Notes under the pieces: model-generated
Databases searched by the model: none
What the model was told of the DNA's origin: nothing
The model's input: only the letters and a program-made list of their open reading frames with translations
Translations under genes and position numbers: made by a program
Assembly (NCBI GenBank): GCA_013365325.1
Contig: JABVXV010000236.1
Location: 35,898 to 99,897, forward strand
Origin: Dipetalonema caudispina
Lineage: Eukaryota; Nematoda; Chromadorea; Rhabditida; Onchocercidae
Length of the DNA: 64,000 nucleotides
Direction: 5' to 3'
Part shown: positions 51,466 to 64,000 of the stretch, piece by piece
Position numbering within the stretch: position 1 is the stretch's first letter
Layout: each line of letters begins with the position of its first letter

Positions 51466-51944
51466 ACTGGTAAGTTTTCTATTTCTTCCGTTGTAACGAT
51501 TTTTTCGTGAGTTTTCTAGACAACAAAATGTTGTTGTTCTAATACCAGTAATCGTTACTTTTAACTTCAGCTGTCCCGCTTCTAAAATTACCTGTTAATA
51601 GCTTGCACTTTCTTCCAAAATTTGAAGCATGATATTTTTTAATTTTCCTCTTCTGTCGTTACATTTTCTTATTATATGTTTACTTGTCTGATAATATCTC
51701 TTCATGTGAATTTCACATCCCTAATAATGGCTTCTTCTGTTATCACTATAACTTTCACATTAATACAAAGTTTTTCAATATCTACATCTACAGCAGAATG
51801 TATTAAAATGTAAATAGGGCTTCACTCCGTTTCACTATTCATCAGTAGTGATCAGCTTTGCTAATAGATTTCTTTATTCATCATATCCAGTTTTATCAGT
51901 TTGCTTATAGTTTTAATTGATCAGACGCCTCCAGATGCTATCAG

Positions 51945-52012
51945 AATAAAAAGCAGTACTCGTAGAATATGGCGACTGAATCTCGATGGAAATTCTTTTC
52001 ACTTGGAATAAA
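51945..52012 (+). terminator. Candidate NTE polyadenylation signals
   Basis: AATAAA occurs at 51945-51950 and 52007-52012, about 480-550 nt past the stop. Either could end the transcript; A/T-rich sequence makes chance hits common. Confidence 0.35.
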
Positions 52013-54990
52013 ATCAGCGTATTTCATCGACATTGTCATTATCATCGTACGTTGTACGAATATACTCAATCTTTTTTTCGTTCATTCTTTTTGGTAGTGA
52101 TTCATATCTTACTTCATTTTCCATTTTAAGCTTTGTTTTGTTTGTTCAGAAAATTCTTTTATCATTTGAAAGCTAATTTTTTAGTTCGCAAATTTTTCGA
52201 GAACTAATGCAAAAAAAAATTGGTCCATTTAGCTGAAAAATGATATTTGCTGCGATATAAAATTTTCAGCAGATATGAAGCAGTAGTGTAGGACATCCCC
52301 ATAATGTCGGTTTTAAGAGTATAGGTTGAAAATGCAGTGGGCACTTTATCATTTATCCTTCAAGGAAAGAGCATATGCTAATTGTAAGGCAGTGAACTGG
52401 CTCATAGTTCTAATAGCGCTTTATAAGTTTGCATCAGTTGAGTAGTTGGGACGGTTCTGCTCGAGCCTAATAGCATTTCAGAAACGTTGGAAGGTTGGAA
52501 GGATCACATAGGTAACTTAAGCAATTTTCTTAATGGCTGGTGTAACATGTTTATTATATACAAATTAAGTTCACCGAGATCTAAAACTAAGAACTTCTAA
52601 GAATTCTAATTAATTCATGAGTTTGCTTGGGAGGGTTTCCTTATTTTGTTCATTTTTGAACATTTTACGAAACTCGGGGAATCCGAGTTCATATTTATTA
52701 GTGGTTTAATTGTGGCACTAGGATGTTTTTAATAAATAAGAATCTTTTTTAGCAAATTATTTGTTTCCGTTTTCATTGTTTTCTCTTCTTTCATCATCTT
52801 GCAAAATAATCGTACTAGATCTCTTCATATATGCATTTCTTTATATTTGTATTTTGTTACATATCGGAAACAAATTGTTTAGATTCAGATTAAGCCTCGA
52901 TCACAATGAGTTTAAAATTATATTCAACCTACCTTACTTTGGGAAGGCCAACTTCGTGGCGTATTCTTATCAGTATCTTTTGAAATAATTTTTAGTAACA
53001 AATTTTAATGACTCATGTATTCTTTCGTTTATGCTTATAATTTAAAAATGTATCGTCTCCGCTAATTCTTGTAATTGTTTAAAGTACGGGTAGTAACGTA
53101 GTGTTAAAATTAATGAATGTTGTTAGCACTGTTGCATTTTTATTTGTTGACGTTTAGTCGAGTAAAATAAAAACTACTCTGCTCTACTCTACTCTACATG
53201 GTATGTCATATGCATCATTGGAAGTTCACATCTTAAATAATGTTTTGGTAAAACTATTTTGAAGGGATAAGATCAAAGTTATTCCGTTGAAACGGTTGGA
53301 ATCATTAATGGACATCACATCACTTCGATCCATCAATCACTAAAATTACTAATTGCTCCTTGCTGCTATCATTAATAATTTTATGAAACGAAAAGAACTT
53401 ACTAAGTTTGCTTATAGAGGGATGACCTACATTTTAGTTTTTTGAATGTTTTTTCCCACTCTTGCATTACTTCAATATATGTGCTATATGAGTTACCATG
53501 CATTTTTGAATTTCAGGAAAAAGTTCCAGTTAAATTTTCAGAAGTTTTTCAATTGATTGAGATTCATTTTATTATAATGAAATCAAATTGGAGAAATATT
53601 CGAGGCTAAAATTAAATTTACTAAAACGGGTTACCGTAGTCTTTTCCTTATGTGTTAAATGCTTTTAATAGCAATAAGAACAATTATTGATAAGTGGGAA
53701 AATTTTTACCATTAAATGTTTACTATTTTGCAGTGAGAAAAGGAAGAAAAAATTGCACATTCGAAAAAATTTACATATAAAATGCTATTCATTTTTTTTC
53801 TGAACGAATAATTCTACACTTATTTATTCAATTGTTTTTGTTTACTTATTTATTTTTTTTATTTATCTTAACAAAAGAAAGTCGAAGAAAGAGGAAAGAT
53901 GGAGAAACATTTCATCAGAAGTGAATAAGATGAAGGGAAAGGTTTAAATGGACTTCTCTTGGGAATGATTTCCTTGAATAGATAAATACTTGCTTCTCCC
54001 ATGTTAAAGCTCTTTTTATTTTCACCAATGTTGCTATCAATTGGTACCGGGGGACGAGAGAGGTACAAAGCGGATAAAATATTTTCATTTTTAAATATTT
54101 CATTTATATCTATTAAAAATTTTTTCTTGAGAAAAAAAAAATGTATATATATATACATATATGTTCGTAAGCAAATTTTATTAAGCAATAGATGATAGTA
54201 AATCATTTTTCGAGGCCAATTATATAATAATGGATATTCTCGTTGCTAGGCTATTTTATTACTTATATTTATTGCTACGTTTTATATTAGTTATGTAATG
54301 CTGTTAATTATTACTATACGTACGTGTACAGATCATACGTCTTACAAATATCAGTGTAATTTCAATATAAATAAAAGATAATTGATAATTAGGTTGTAGA
54401 TTAAATATAGAGCATTAATATTATGATCATTTCAACAAGTTGTACAATGATTCCATTAATTTGGCTTATATCACTCATAATTTTAATGGATTCAAATTGT
54501 GTTAGCATATATCTATTCGAAAGTTGTAATTTTCAGTAGATTAATTGCTTTCAATTTTATATTAGTGACTTTAATTTATGTTGATATTAATAAAGTATGT
54601 TATTACTTTTTAACTTTAAATTGATCTGAAAATTGTTTCGAAATTGAATATCAATAATTCATTAAGCAATTTGCATTGTCCTATTACATAATAATTCTCT
54701 TGAACCATTTTTTTTTTTCCTTAGTTTAGAATTTTTGCCTAAAATTCGGGCATTCCAGCATTTTAATCTTTTGCTTATGATGAAAAACAACACACCGTTA
54801 TTTTATTTAGGGTAATTTGTACTGCAAATTTTAATTTCTTTACTTTTAATTTGTTAGATTTTGATTCAATAAATAAAGAAGTGAGAAGGTGAGTAAAAAG
54901 TTAAAGATAAAGATAGTCATAGTTGAACTAATAAGGTAAATTCAATTCAATTCAAAGAAAAGAAAAATGAAGGATGTTACGTTTTTCTTT

Positions 54991-54992
<2 letters not shown>

Positions 54993-55021
<29 letters not shown>
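54993..55021 (+). repeat. T29 homopolymer
   Basis: A run of about 29 T; one of the two longest homopolymers in the window. Confidence 0.9.
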
Positions 55022-55334
55022 GGCAAAAACAGGCAATAATTTGAAAATTCATTAAAAATGTTCAAAGTTCTTCCCCTGTTTTGTTGTAATCATTGAATAA
55101 TGAAAGTGATAGAAGTTAATCTTCTTTTTACAGACTTAAATTATAATTTTAAGTGATTTTGTTAGATTAAAATTGAGCTTTTTTTTTCCCCTCTTTTTGC
55201 GTGAACAAAATAGCTTCAACAAATCAACGCAAATGCAAATATAATAATTTTTATTGCTGAATACATTACTAAATTCAATTGCTAAATCTCTTTTCAATCT
55301 TCTCACATAGTCTTCGTTATATTCTATTCATTTC

Positions 55335-55362
55335 AAAAAAAAAAAAAAAAAAAAAAAAAAAA
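55335..55362 (+). repeat. A28 homopolymer
   Basis: A run of 28 A about 310 bases after the T29 run, so the pair could form an inverted repeat on either side of unique DNA. Confidence 0.9.
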
Positions 55363-56524
55363 CCAAAACTTACTTTGAAATTGAAGATGATTGAAAAAAG
55401 TTCTATTTAGAAGAAGGTAAGAAAGTTAGGTTGAACAGACAACATCATCAACAGATATTGAGAATGTGAACAATTTGTGATTGCCCATAAAAGTATATCT
55501 CAAAATAATCGAAGTTATGTTAATCAAATTTTGATAATTTTTCTTTGATCAATAAAAATTTCAAAATAATCATATTTATTCAATTTGCTGTTGAAATGTT
55601 GATAAAATGTTCATAATCTTCCGCAATGAATTTTTCAAATTCACTATCTACTCGAGGATGAAAGAATGGAAAGAATTCGTTCGAAATTTTATGCTGTAGT
55701 TAAATTCGTACACCAATCATTCATCAAAATCATCCAACAATCTTTAATTTTTAACAACTAACCCGGAGATAATATTAGGGATTGAAGCGGGGAAGAAGAA
55801 AGTGTAAATCTATGAAATTTTTCGCAAAAATTTGCTTTACTAGTCATTTCTATTTGATTTCTTTGTTTTTGTTAACAATATAACATGGTTACTTTTTTAA
55901 GTAATTCAAAAAAAAAAAAGTTTGAATAGTTAAAGTTGAGATTGGAAGAATTTCTTTCCAAGAACAATCACAGTGAAATGCAAAAATTGATTTGAAAATA
56001 TATTCTTATTTAAATTTTTTTTTTTCTTTTTGACCAAGTATTATCAAATTTTTGATTTATTTTTTGCAATTCAGCTAAATTTAATAGAAATTATTCAAAG
56101 ATACAGGCTATGAGAAATGGATAAGTTTATTTTTTTTACATCCCAAAGCATCATGGCTACTAATAAGTTTAATAGTTGGATTATTTTTGTCAAGAATTTC
56201 AAAGATTTGAAATATGCCAAAATTTGTTCAAGTATTAAATTTCAAAATCATTACATTATTGGATGAATATAAAAAAGTCCCAAAAAATCCGATACAGATT
56301 AGAATATTGTGATATTATTAAGATTTCAATGATAGTTAACACTAATACTATATGTATAATGGTTAAGGAAAATTTGCTTATTTGAGCTTTTCAAAATGGA
56401 AAATTTTTTGAATTAGATAAGTTGAATTTCAAATTTTCATTAGCAAATTTGTAACTTTATCCTAGCCATACAAAAAATGAATATTTTAGATAAATTATAT
56501 GATGCATTTTATCGGATGAAGTAT

Positions 56525-56545
56525 TATCATCATCATCATCATCAT
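56525..56545 (+). repeat. ATC trinucleotide repeat
   Basis: Seven ATC units. Confidence 0.9.
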
Positions 56546-56645
56546 TTTGCAGAAACATTTTATAAAATGCAAACGATTTGATAAACATATGTAAGATGGA
56601 AAGGGAAAAGCGGAAAAAGGAAGGAGGTAAAAGAGGAGAAAAGGA

Positions 56646-56672
56646 TGAAGAAGAAGAAGAAGAAGAAGAAGA
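56646..56672 (+). repeat. GAA trinucleotide repeat
   Basis: About nine GAA units inside a purine-rich stretch (56590-56690). Confidence 0.9.
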
Positions 56673-57030
56673 ATGGGAAATGTCCCGTTGCGATCTTATA
56701 TTCACTTACCGATTGGGTGACATTTTGCGGAAAAAAAAAAAAAAAAGAAGGAAAAGTAAGCAATTGGCCAAAAAAAGGATATCCGTCTTCAGTTTTTCCG
56801 CTTCTTCCTATAAATCTTCTCTATTATTTCCTCTAAAGTAATATTTTTCACTAAATTTAAATCTATAAGGATGTTAGCTAATAATAGTATTAGATGAATG
56901 AGTTAGGTGAAGATTCTCTTATTGAAGATTCATACTCTTTCCTTTTACAATTATATTTTTAAATCTTTTGACTACCTTCAACTATACATCTAACCATTCA
57001 TATACACCCACCTCATACACCTATTCATCC

Positions 57031-57084
57031 ACCCACACATACACACACATATACACACACACACACACATCTATATATATATAT
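57031..57084 (+). repeat. CA/TA microsatellite
   Basis: (AC)n followed by (TA)n, about 50 bases, preceded by CCACC-type units. Confidence 0.85.
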
Positions 57085-57441
57085 GCAGACTTTGAAGACT
57101 TTATCTAAGCTAAGTTTTCGCATTCTAAGCTAAATCGTTTCCTCTCATTCTTTCATTACTATCATCTTTTCTAAGCTTTTCCTTATTTTTCTTTTTAGCT
57201 AGAAGGAAATAAAAAAAAAGAAAAATTAGCATTTTCTACATTTTTCTTTCTATATTTCCTATAATGATAATAATTGTAAAATTTCATTTGACAAACAAAA
57301 AAAAAAGTTATTTTTTCTCCTTTTATCTTTCTACGTCTTCTTTTTCTTCTTTCTTCTATTTAGCTCTTATTCTTCATATTTATCTATGTTTGGCTGATTT
57401 GCTGAAATTCCCGTGACCAATTTAGGAATAATACACATATT

Positions 57442-57550
57442 TTACCACTACCACTACCACTACCACTATCACTATCACTACCACCAACATCAATATCATC
57501 ACGATCCATCACCATCCATCCATCTATCTATCCATTCATCCATCTATCCA
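57442..57550 (+). repeat. CCACTA hexamer and CATC tetramer repeats
   Basis: (ACTACC)n and (ACTATC)n from 57442 to about 57483, then CATC/TATC tetramers to about 57550. Confidence 0.85.
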
Positions 57551-59141
57551 ACTAACCAAATATACCCTTGGGTATGCTTAATGTTTACGCTTCCCTTCTT
57601 CTCCTTCCTCTCTTTTTCTTTTGAACTCTTCTTTAATTTTAACTTCATTCATTTTACTTCTTTCCATATATCCATAAAATTTTAATAAAGAAATGCTTTT
57701 TTTTTTTTCTTTTTTTTTCTTTTTCTTCTCTTTTTCCCTCTTTCTTTCTTCTGGGAATTTATGCTTGCAAATTTTTGACATTTGTTAAAGACCGTTATGG
57801 AGAAAGAAGGAAGTAGAAAAGTAATGATTAATTTTAATTTTTAAGATAAAATTTTTTGTGGAAAAAAAAATATTACGATGATGTAAATGGACATATTTTC
57901 TCATAGTAAAAGATGTAGTATCTTTGATAGAAATAAGATCAATTATATCATTTTGTAATTTTTACATAAATAATTCAGAACTTTTCTTCTAAAAATTTTA
58001 TTTGTTAAAAATATTTTAAAGAAAGCTATTGTAAATTGTTTACAATAAGCAATTTGTGGAGCAAATGCATAAGTAGCATTTATGAATGATTGATTGTTTG
58101 GTGATAAGAAAATGAATTAATTGATCAATTGAAAAGTTATTTTCGATTGGGGGAGATCTGATCAGATAAATAATGTCAGAATAAGATAGCAGTTATGGTT
58201 AAAATTTTCATGAAATTAGACATTAACTGTTACTACAAAATCATTTCTATATCTGGAGATAAAAGTAGAACAATGAAACAATTGTAATACTATTACTGCT
58301 ATAATAACAATTTAGAAATAATTTTATAGTATATTATAAGCTAATTGTTAATTTACTGAAAAATTGCTAATAGTTTGATTGATTTTTTTGCTGATTTGTA
58401 AATAAAATTACAAAAAGAACAACTAATCATTTTAATTATCACCTTTTACAAGGGTTAAAAGATAATAGTTATAAATTTATTTATAATAATATCGTGAAAT
58501 AAGGCATTTATTTTCGTCTGTTTGATTGAATTTTGAATTCCCACAAATTTTAGTCATTGAAATGCGGTTAACTGGGAAAAGAGAAAGATAAGATGAATGT
58601 TCCTCGTACTCATTCCTTTCCTATGATAATCAATCTATTACGATAATTCTTTTCTCGTAGTAAATGATACAACTGAAATCTTTTAAATAAGCAAAAAAGA
58701 AAAGCTTACAAATTTTAACTAATAAAAATTATTATCGTTTAATTTAATCTTCGTTACATTAACAATAAATAAATAAATTAGATCATTTATTCATAGCTAA
58801 TTAAAATGTAACAATGAATAGATTTTGTTAATTCTTTTATGCGTAAAATTGAAGTACCATTCTATCATATGTTGATGACGATCAATTAATATCATATTTT
58901 GAATAACTGTTAATTGTTATCTTTTTCAAGTAATTTTCATTCCATTTAATGTGTAATTGTTGCGCTATTGTTATTATTTCTTTTTTGCTTTTCATTTTAG
59001 CTAAAAACATCCATTAAGTTTGAATTATTTCAAAATAACGCCACTACTTTTCATTCAGTGTCATTTTTCAACTTTTTCATTATTAAAAACAAAATTTCCA
59101 CTCTAATTTTTTTCAATTTTTATTTTTAAAAACTTTTTCAA

Positions 59142-59200
59142 AAAAAAACACACACACACACCGAGTGTGTGTGTGTGTGTGTGTGTGTTTTTTTTTTTTC
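59142..59200. repeat. Palindromic CA/TG microsatellite
   Basis: A8-(CA)n-CC, then GAG, then (TG)n-T12. The two arms are complementary, giving a near-perfect hairpin or cruciform with a 3-5 base loop. Confidence 0.9.
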
Positions 59201-60760
59201 TTTCATTCTTTTCATAATAATTTTTGTAGTACTTTTCTTCCTCAAACAAATTTCTTTCGTTTTTTTTTTTTTTGTTATATTGAAATTTTAATTTTTTGCA
59301 AAAATTTCTTGTCGAATTCCTTTGTCATCCTTCATCTCTTTTCTGCCAAGAAATTATTTATTATCCTCTTCGGTTAACACAATATATCAATAAATACTTA
59401 AATACTTCTTCTTCTTTACCTTTTTTTTTTTTTTTTTTGTTTGCGATTTCCTTTTTCTGTTAATTGTATTAATTGTAATTATCAGTTGAAGATTTAAAGT
59501 TTTTCATCTTTTCCCTCTCATGTCATGCCATGATCTTTCCATGTAATGATTGTAAATTTAATTAGCCAAAAAAGGAGAAAAAAATGAAGTCCCATAAATA
59601 TATGATGTAAAATTTAAGTTAAATCATTTTTTGTTTGAAGTAAACTGAAATGAATGGAAAAAGGAAAGGAATATGAATGCATAGTGTGTACCATAAATAT
59701 TCAAAATTTCCAGTTTTTTTTTTTTTTTTTTTTTTTTTCTCATATTAATTTCCATTTTTTTTTTTTTCCTCGTAGAAAAGGAGAGGAAAGAAAAGAAATG
59801 AATTTATTCACAAAAAATTAACTTTTTACTTTTATCTAATCCCATAATATCTTTTCATTTACTCATTGCTAAAATTACCATTTTATTATGCTTTTACTAA
59901 AATGCCTTTACTCATAAAAGAAAAAAAAAAAAACATTGAAGTAAACTTTGCATGAAAATGATATTTTATGAATCAATTATGGAAGTTAGAATTGAATACA
60001 TAATTATAAAGTTTAAAACGCAAGAGATGAGAATGAGCTAAGAAAGGAAATAATACACCTTATCTATTGCTATCTGTAGGATGAAAATAGTAAAATTTTT
60101 GTGAAATATGCTATTTGAAAGAAATGAATGACATTATAGCTTAGAATATTCTTGGCCTTAATGATTTATATAAATCCATCCTCGATTTTTAAAAAAAAAA
60201 AAAAAAAAAAAATTCTTACTATGAACTTTATTCATAATTTTCCTCGAAAAAAAAAAAAAAAAAAAAAAACACTTTTACATCAAAAAATATTGATAACATA
60301 TTATTTGCTAGGATAAAATAGGAGACAAATTTTGATCAAATAATCGATAATTGCAAGGTTCATTCTTTTGTATTTTACTCGATGATGTTGTTTCTGAATG
60401 TATGAATGATAAATGATTATATAGATCCATTTCCAATGTAATTCTAAATTTAAAAGTACTAATCTAAAAATGTACAAAAATTGAATTTAAATCATTGTCT
60501 ACGTATCATATTTACTTCAGCCATTATTCTTCAATTTTTATATAACAAGAAAAAAAATAGAGGAGCAAACGATTTGGAAATTGAAAAGTTTATTTGCACT
60601 TTTGAGTTTTTTCTTTTTTTCTTGCACTGTCATTTTGTTGATTTCTTTTAAGATATACCGATGAAGTTCATACGAAGTGGTTATCATTTCAACTGTTATT
60701 TTATCATCATTTATTAGTGATAATAATGAATGAATGAATAACTTGTGATAGTAAGAATTA

Positions 60761-60890
60761 TAATGATAGTAATAATAATGATAATAACAATAATAATAAC
60801 AATAACAATGATAATGATAATGATAATGATAATGATAGTGATAGCAGCAATAATAGTAATAATAATAATGATAGTAATAATAAATAACGG
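60761..60890 (+). repeat. Compound AAT/GATAAT microsatellite
   Basis: Interspersed ATA, AAC and GATAAT/GATAGT units over about 130 bases, producing the artefactual Tyr/His-rich ORF on the minus strand. Confidence 0.9.
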
Positions 60891-61246
60891 ATGATATCAT
60901 TTTCGTTTATAATATTATGTCAATAGCACTGATAAATAATGATAATTATTGTAGTGATGATAACAAATGACATTGATGATGATGACGTTAATATGATCGA
61001 GTTGCTTTTGAATTTAAAAATATTAGAAAAAAAGAGAGTAGAGGGAAAAGAAAGAGGGGAAAAGTGGAGAAAAAAAAAAATGTAGAATGAAATGTGGAAG
61101 TGAAACAAGAGCAACACCTGTTATCTATTCGATCAGCTTTAACTTTTCCTCAGTAACTTTAACTTTCAACAAAAACTTCTCTTTCTTCCTCACTCTATGA
61201 TACGTTGTTTCATCACTGATAATTCTTTTTCAAACGAAACGAAAAA

Positions 61247-61301
61247 AAAAAAAAAAAATGTATATATATACATATATATATATATGTATATATATATATA
61301 A
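61247..61301. repeat. TA-rich palindromic repeat
   Basis: Alternating TATATA with ATGTATAT and ATACATAT words over about 55 bases; self-complementary. Confidence 0.85.
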
Positions 61302-63247
61302 GTGAAAAATTATGCTATTAAATTTCTTTTCCAGTCGTTTCTTCACGATATTATCATTTCAAGCAAACTTATAATACTTTTCTTTTTTTTTTTTTTTCCG
61401 CAGCTTTTATCAAATATTTATTTGCGTATGATAGTTAAATTTCTTTTGTACCATTCTCCTTCCAATACATTGCATTAATACTATTATTATATTCATCTTT
61501 ATGGTATTTTTCACTGTTAAAATTTCGTCTTATTGAGATATTTCAACTATATTACCTAAAATTCTACCTCAAGTAAACTTCATGGGTCTTTGAATTGCTC
61601 TCTTTTTTTTTTCTCCATTCAATTACTTTTTTAACCTTTCATGTAAAAATGATTGTTCAGAGTTTCAGTGTATGAATAAATTGTTTCATTTTTTTATATT
61701 TGTTGACTATTACCTGCGACAATTAATTTTCTTTTCTATCCTTTTTATCTAGGTGTATTCAAATTTTAATTCATTCGACTTGATATTTATAAATCGTTTA
61801 TAATTTTAAAATTATTGAAGTATTATATTCTTTTTTGAAAGGTTTAGTACAAGAATTTTATGTAGAATATAGCAAATCATGCTAAAATCGGAAAAACTGA
61901 GACAATTTCATGATTATTGGCATAAAATTAAGGTATCTATATAGGCTTATCCTGAAATCTTTTCGTATCGCTCAGCAATTTTATCGAAACAATCAAAAAA
62001 AAAAAAAACCAATATTTGCGAAAATTTCCATCCTACATCCAATATTCAACTAATTATTCCTGTAAAAATCTTAATCAGTTAGTAAAAGTTTTTTTTTTTT
62101 TCTTTCTTATATTTCATTTTTTTTTTTTTTTTTGAAATAAATTTTAATATTTATGATTTTAGTTGATAATAATAGTTGATGTCAATAAGTACAACATTGA
62201 GAAGTGGTAAATTTGATCAAATTTCGATGCTTCTTTTTAAAGCGTTGTTCATTAACAAAAAAAAAAAAACCAGTTTTTAGTCACCGCAATCCATTGCTGA
62301 ACATAAGCGCTTGAAAAATGATTTATTATCGTTCGTTGTGTGTTACTTTAGGAAAAGTTAATATAATACAATAAAACAGCAACTGAAAGAGAATGAAAAA
62401 ATGATTAATTTTAAAAGAACAATTCATTAAGTACATAGATTGATCATTAGATACGTCCCAAATTCTATTTTTGATCGAATCCGGAATTTTTACCATCTTT
62501 TCTTTCCCATCTCTCTCTCTCTCTCTCTTTTTTTTTTTCATTTTTCATATTTTATTGATATTTCAAAAAATTATGCTATTTTTTGAACAATATATTTAAT
62601 ATGTTGAATGAATAAAGTAAACATTTTATGCTAAGCTTTAGATTGAAAGATCCGAAAGTTTTAGTGTTTTTTTTTGATTTTATTGAAAAACTACAAAAAA
62701 GTTTAAAGAATATTGGCAAAGTGGAAGAAAATATGAAAAAAAAAAAAAACATTTAAATGAAAATATTATTAAACGTTGATCTTTTTTGCAGTGCAAATAA
62801 AATTTTAAGAAGGAAAATAAAGAAAAAATAAAATAAACATTGCTTATAATTGATTGATGGATAAATAATAAATGAAAGGAATTAATTAGAAATGTAATAT
62901 TTCTGTAATGTATTGAATTTCGAATCATTCCCAATAATACTTTCATTGATAGCAAATCTAGTAATAAGAATAATCATTGATATAGATTATTCAATATATT
63001 ATCAAAAAGGTAATAATTAATGATAGAGAGAGGTATTATTCAATGATATCATTTCAAAGCAATCCATTTTCATCCTTTTAAAGTATTTTTCCTTCTTTCT
63101 TTCAACAAATCAAATGGAATTTTTGTTGTTGAATAAAAAAGTTTGAATATTTGAGCCTCTTATGTTGCGCCTATCCTCTAATAACCATATTTAAAAACAT
63201 TTCGTCGAAACACTTCCGGTAATTACATTCTCACTCATTCTCATTTT

Positions 63248-63301
63248 CCCTCTCTCTTCCTCTCTCTCTCTCTCTCTTTCTTTCTCTTTCTCTCCCCTCT
63301 C
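63248..63301 (+). repeat. CT/CTTT pyrimidine repeat
   Basis: (CT)n with TTTC interruptions, about 54 bases. Confidence 0.9.
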
Positions 63302-63852
63302 TTATCGTTTCATCCCATATTAGCATTTGTGAAAAATTATGAAGACTTATAGATGTTATTTCTATGTATATGTATATATTTTTTTTTCCACCTTTAGCTT
63401 ATTTTAAAATTTTCAATATGTTAGTTTTCTCTAATCAAGAAATTTAATTTCACTTACGTAAATAAATAAATAAAATACATGCATATTGTTATAAAATTGA
63501 AATAATTCAAAAATCATTTATTATTTCAAATTTTTTAGTTCAATCAAATTCATTTTCAGATTTTTTTTTTTTCTTGAAATTAATTTGTAAAATTAAAAAA
63601 AAAAAAAACCGTTCAACTCAATTGTAAATTGCCGTTCTATCATTATTAACAATGATATTATCGTACTATTAATATTGTATCCATGCTTTGTTCTTTTAAT
63701 GGCATATATCGTTGGTGTATCTTTTTTCAAATTATTACTATTTTCAAAATTACAGTACTAATTATTGCCATCAATATCATACAATATAATTGTCCTATTT
63801 TAATAAATAATATTAATAATTTACTTTTACTTATCGAGAACACATTTCATTT

Positions 63853-64000
<148 letters not shown>

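Noticed and set aside
60538..60900. 120-codon minus ORF rich in Tyr and His
   Set aside because: The first half is a translation of the AAT/GATAAT microsatellite and the rest lacks any motif.

Overview
The window is animal nuclear DNA, most likely from a nematode. It is AT-rich, with many short exons (15-460 nt), small GT-AG introns next to a few of about 1 kb, long A/T homopolymers, and splice-acceptor-like sequence directly upstream of several start codons, as expected for spliced-leader trans-splicing. A nematode-type DAF-4 receptor supports this. The homopolymer-rich style resembles spirurid/filarial genomes, but that is inference. I assembled the gene models by hand from splice sites and reading phase. 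Four of the five close in frame from start to stop; the daf-4 model closes only if one short uncertain exon is included.

Left block, 1.8-24.5 kb, all on the minus strand. In transcriptional order it holds daf-4 (type II TGF-beta/BMP receptor kinase, ~680 aa), a LUC7L3-type splicing factor (353 aa), MRE11 (double-strand-break repair nuclease, 535 aa) and WDR24 (GATOR2 subunit of the mTORC1 amino-acid pathway, 797 aa). MRE11 and WDR24 are only about 0.5 kb apart and could be co-transcribed. Left of WDR24 there are only weak exon-like fragments.

Middle, 24.5-37.6 kb. This is a gene-poor, repeat-rich interval between the divergently transcribed daf-4 and NTE genes. It holds microsatellites, a polypurine-to-polypyrimidine switch, and a segmental duplication (31.9-32.8 kb and 36.9-37.8 kb) whose right copy carries the first two exons of the NTE gene.

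Right gene, 37.6-51.5 kb, plus strand. This is an ortholog of neuropathy target esterase (PNPLA6/7; 27 exons, 1353 aa) with an N-terminal membrane anchor, three cyclic-nucleotide-binding-like domains and a complete patatin catalytic domain. One of its introns carries a decayed mariner transposase; another contains a GC-rich cassette with good splice sites that would introduce a stop codon.

Right end, 51.5-64 kb. No gene is recognisable. The stretch is AT-rich with many homopolymers and microsatellites, including a palindromic CA/TG tract, and ends in an ATTT/ATT repeat that runs off the window edge.

The five proteins act in unrelated processes (nutrient signalling, DNA repair, splicing, TGF-beta signalling, phospholipid hydrolysis), so nothing suggests a functional cluster.
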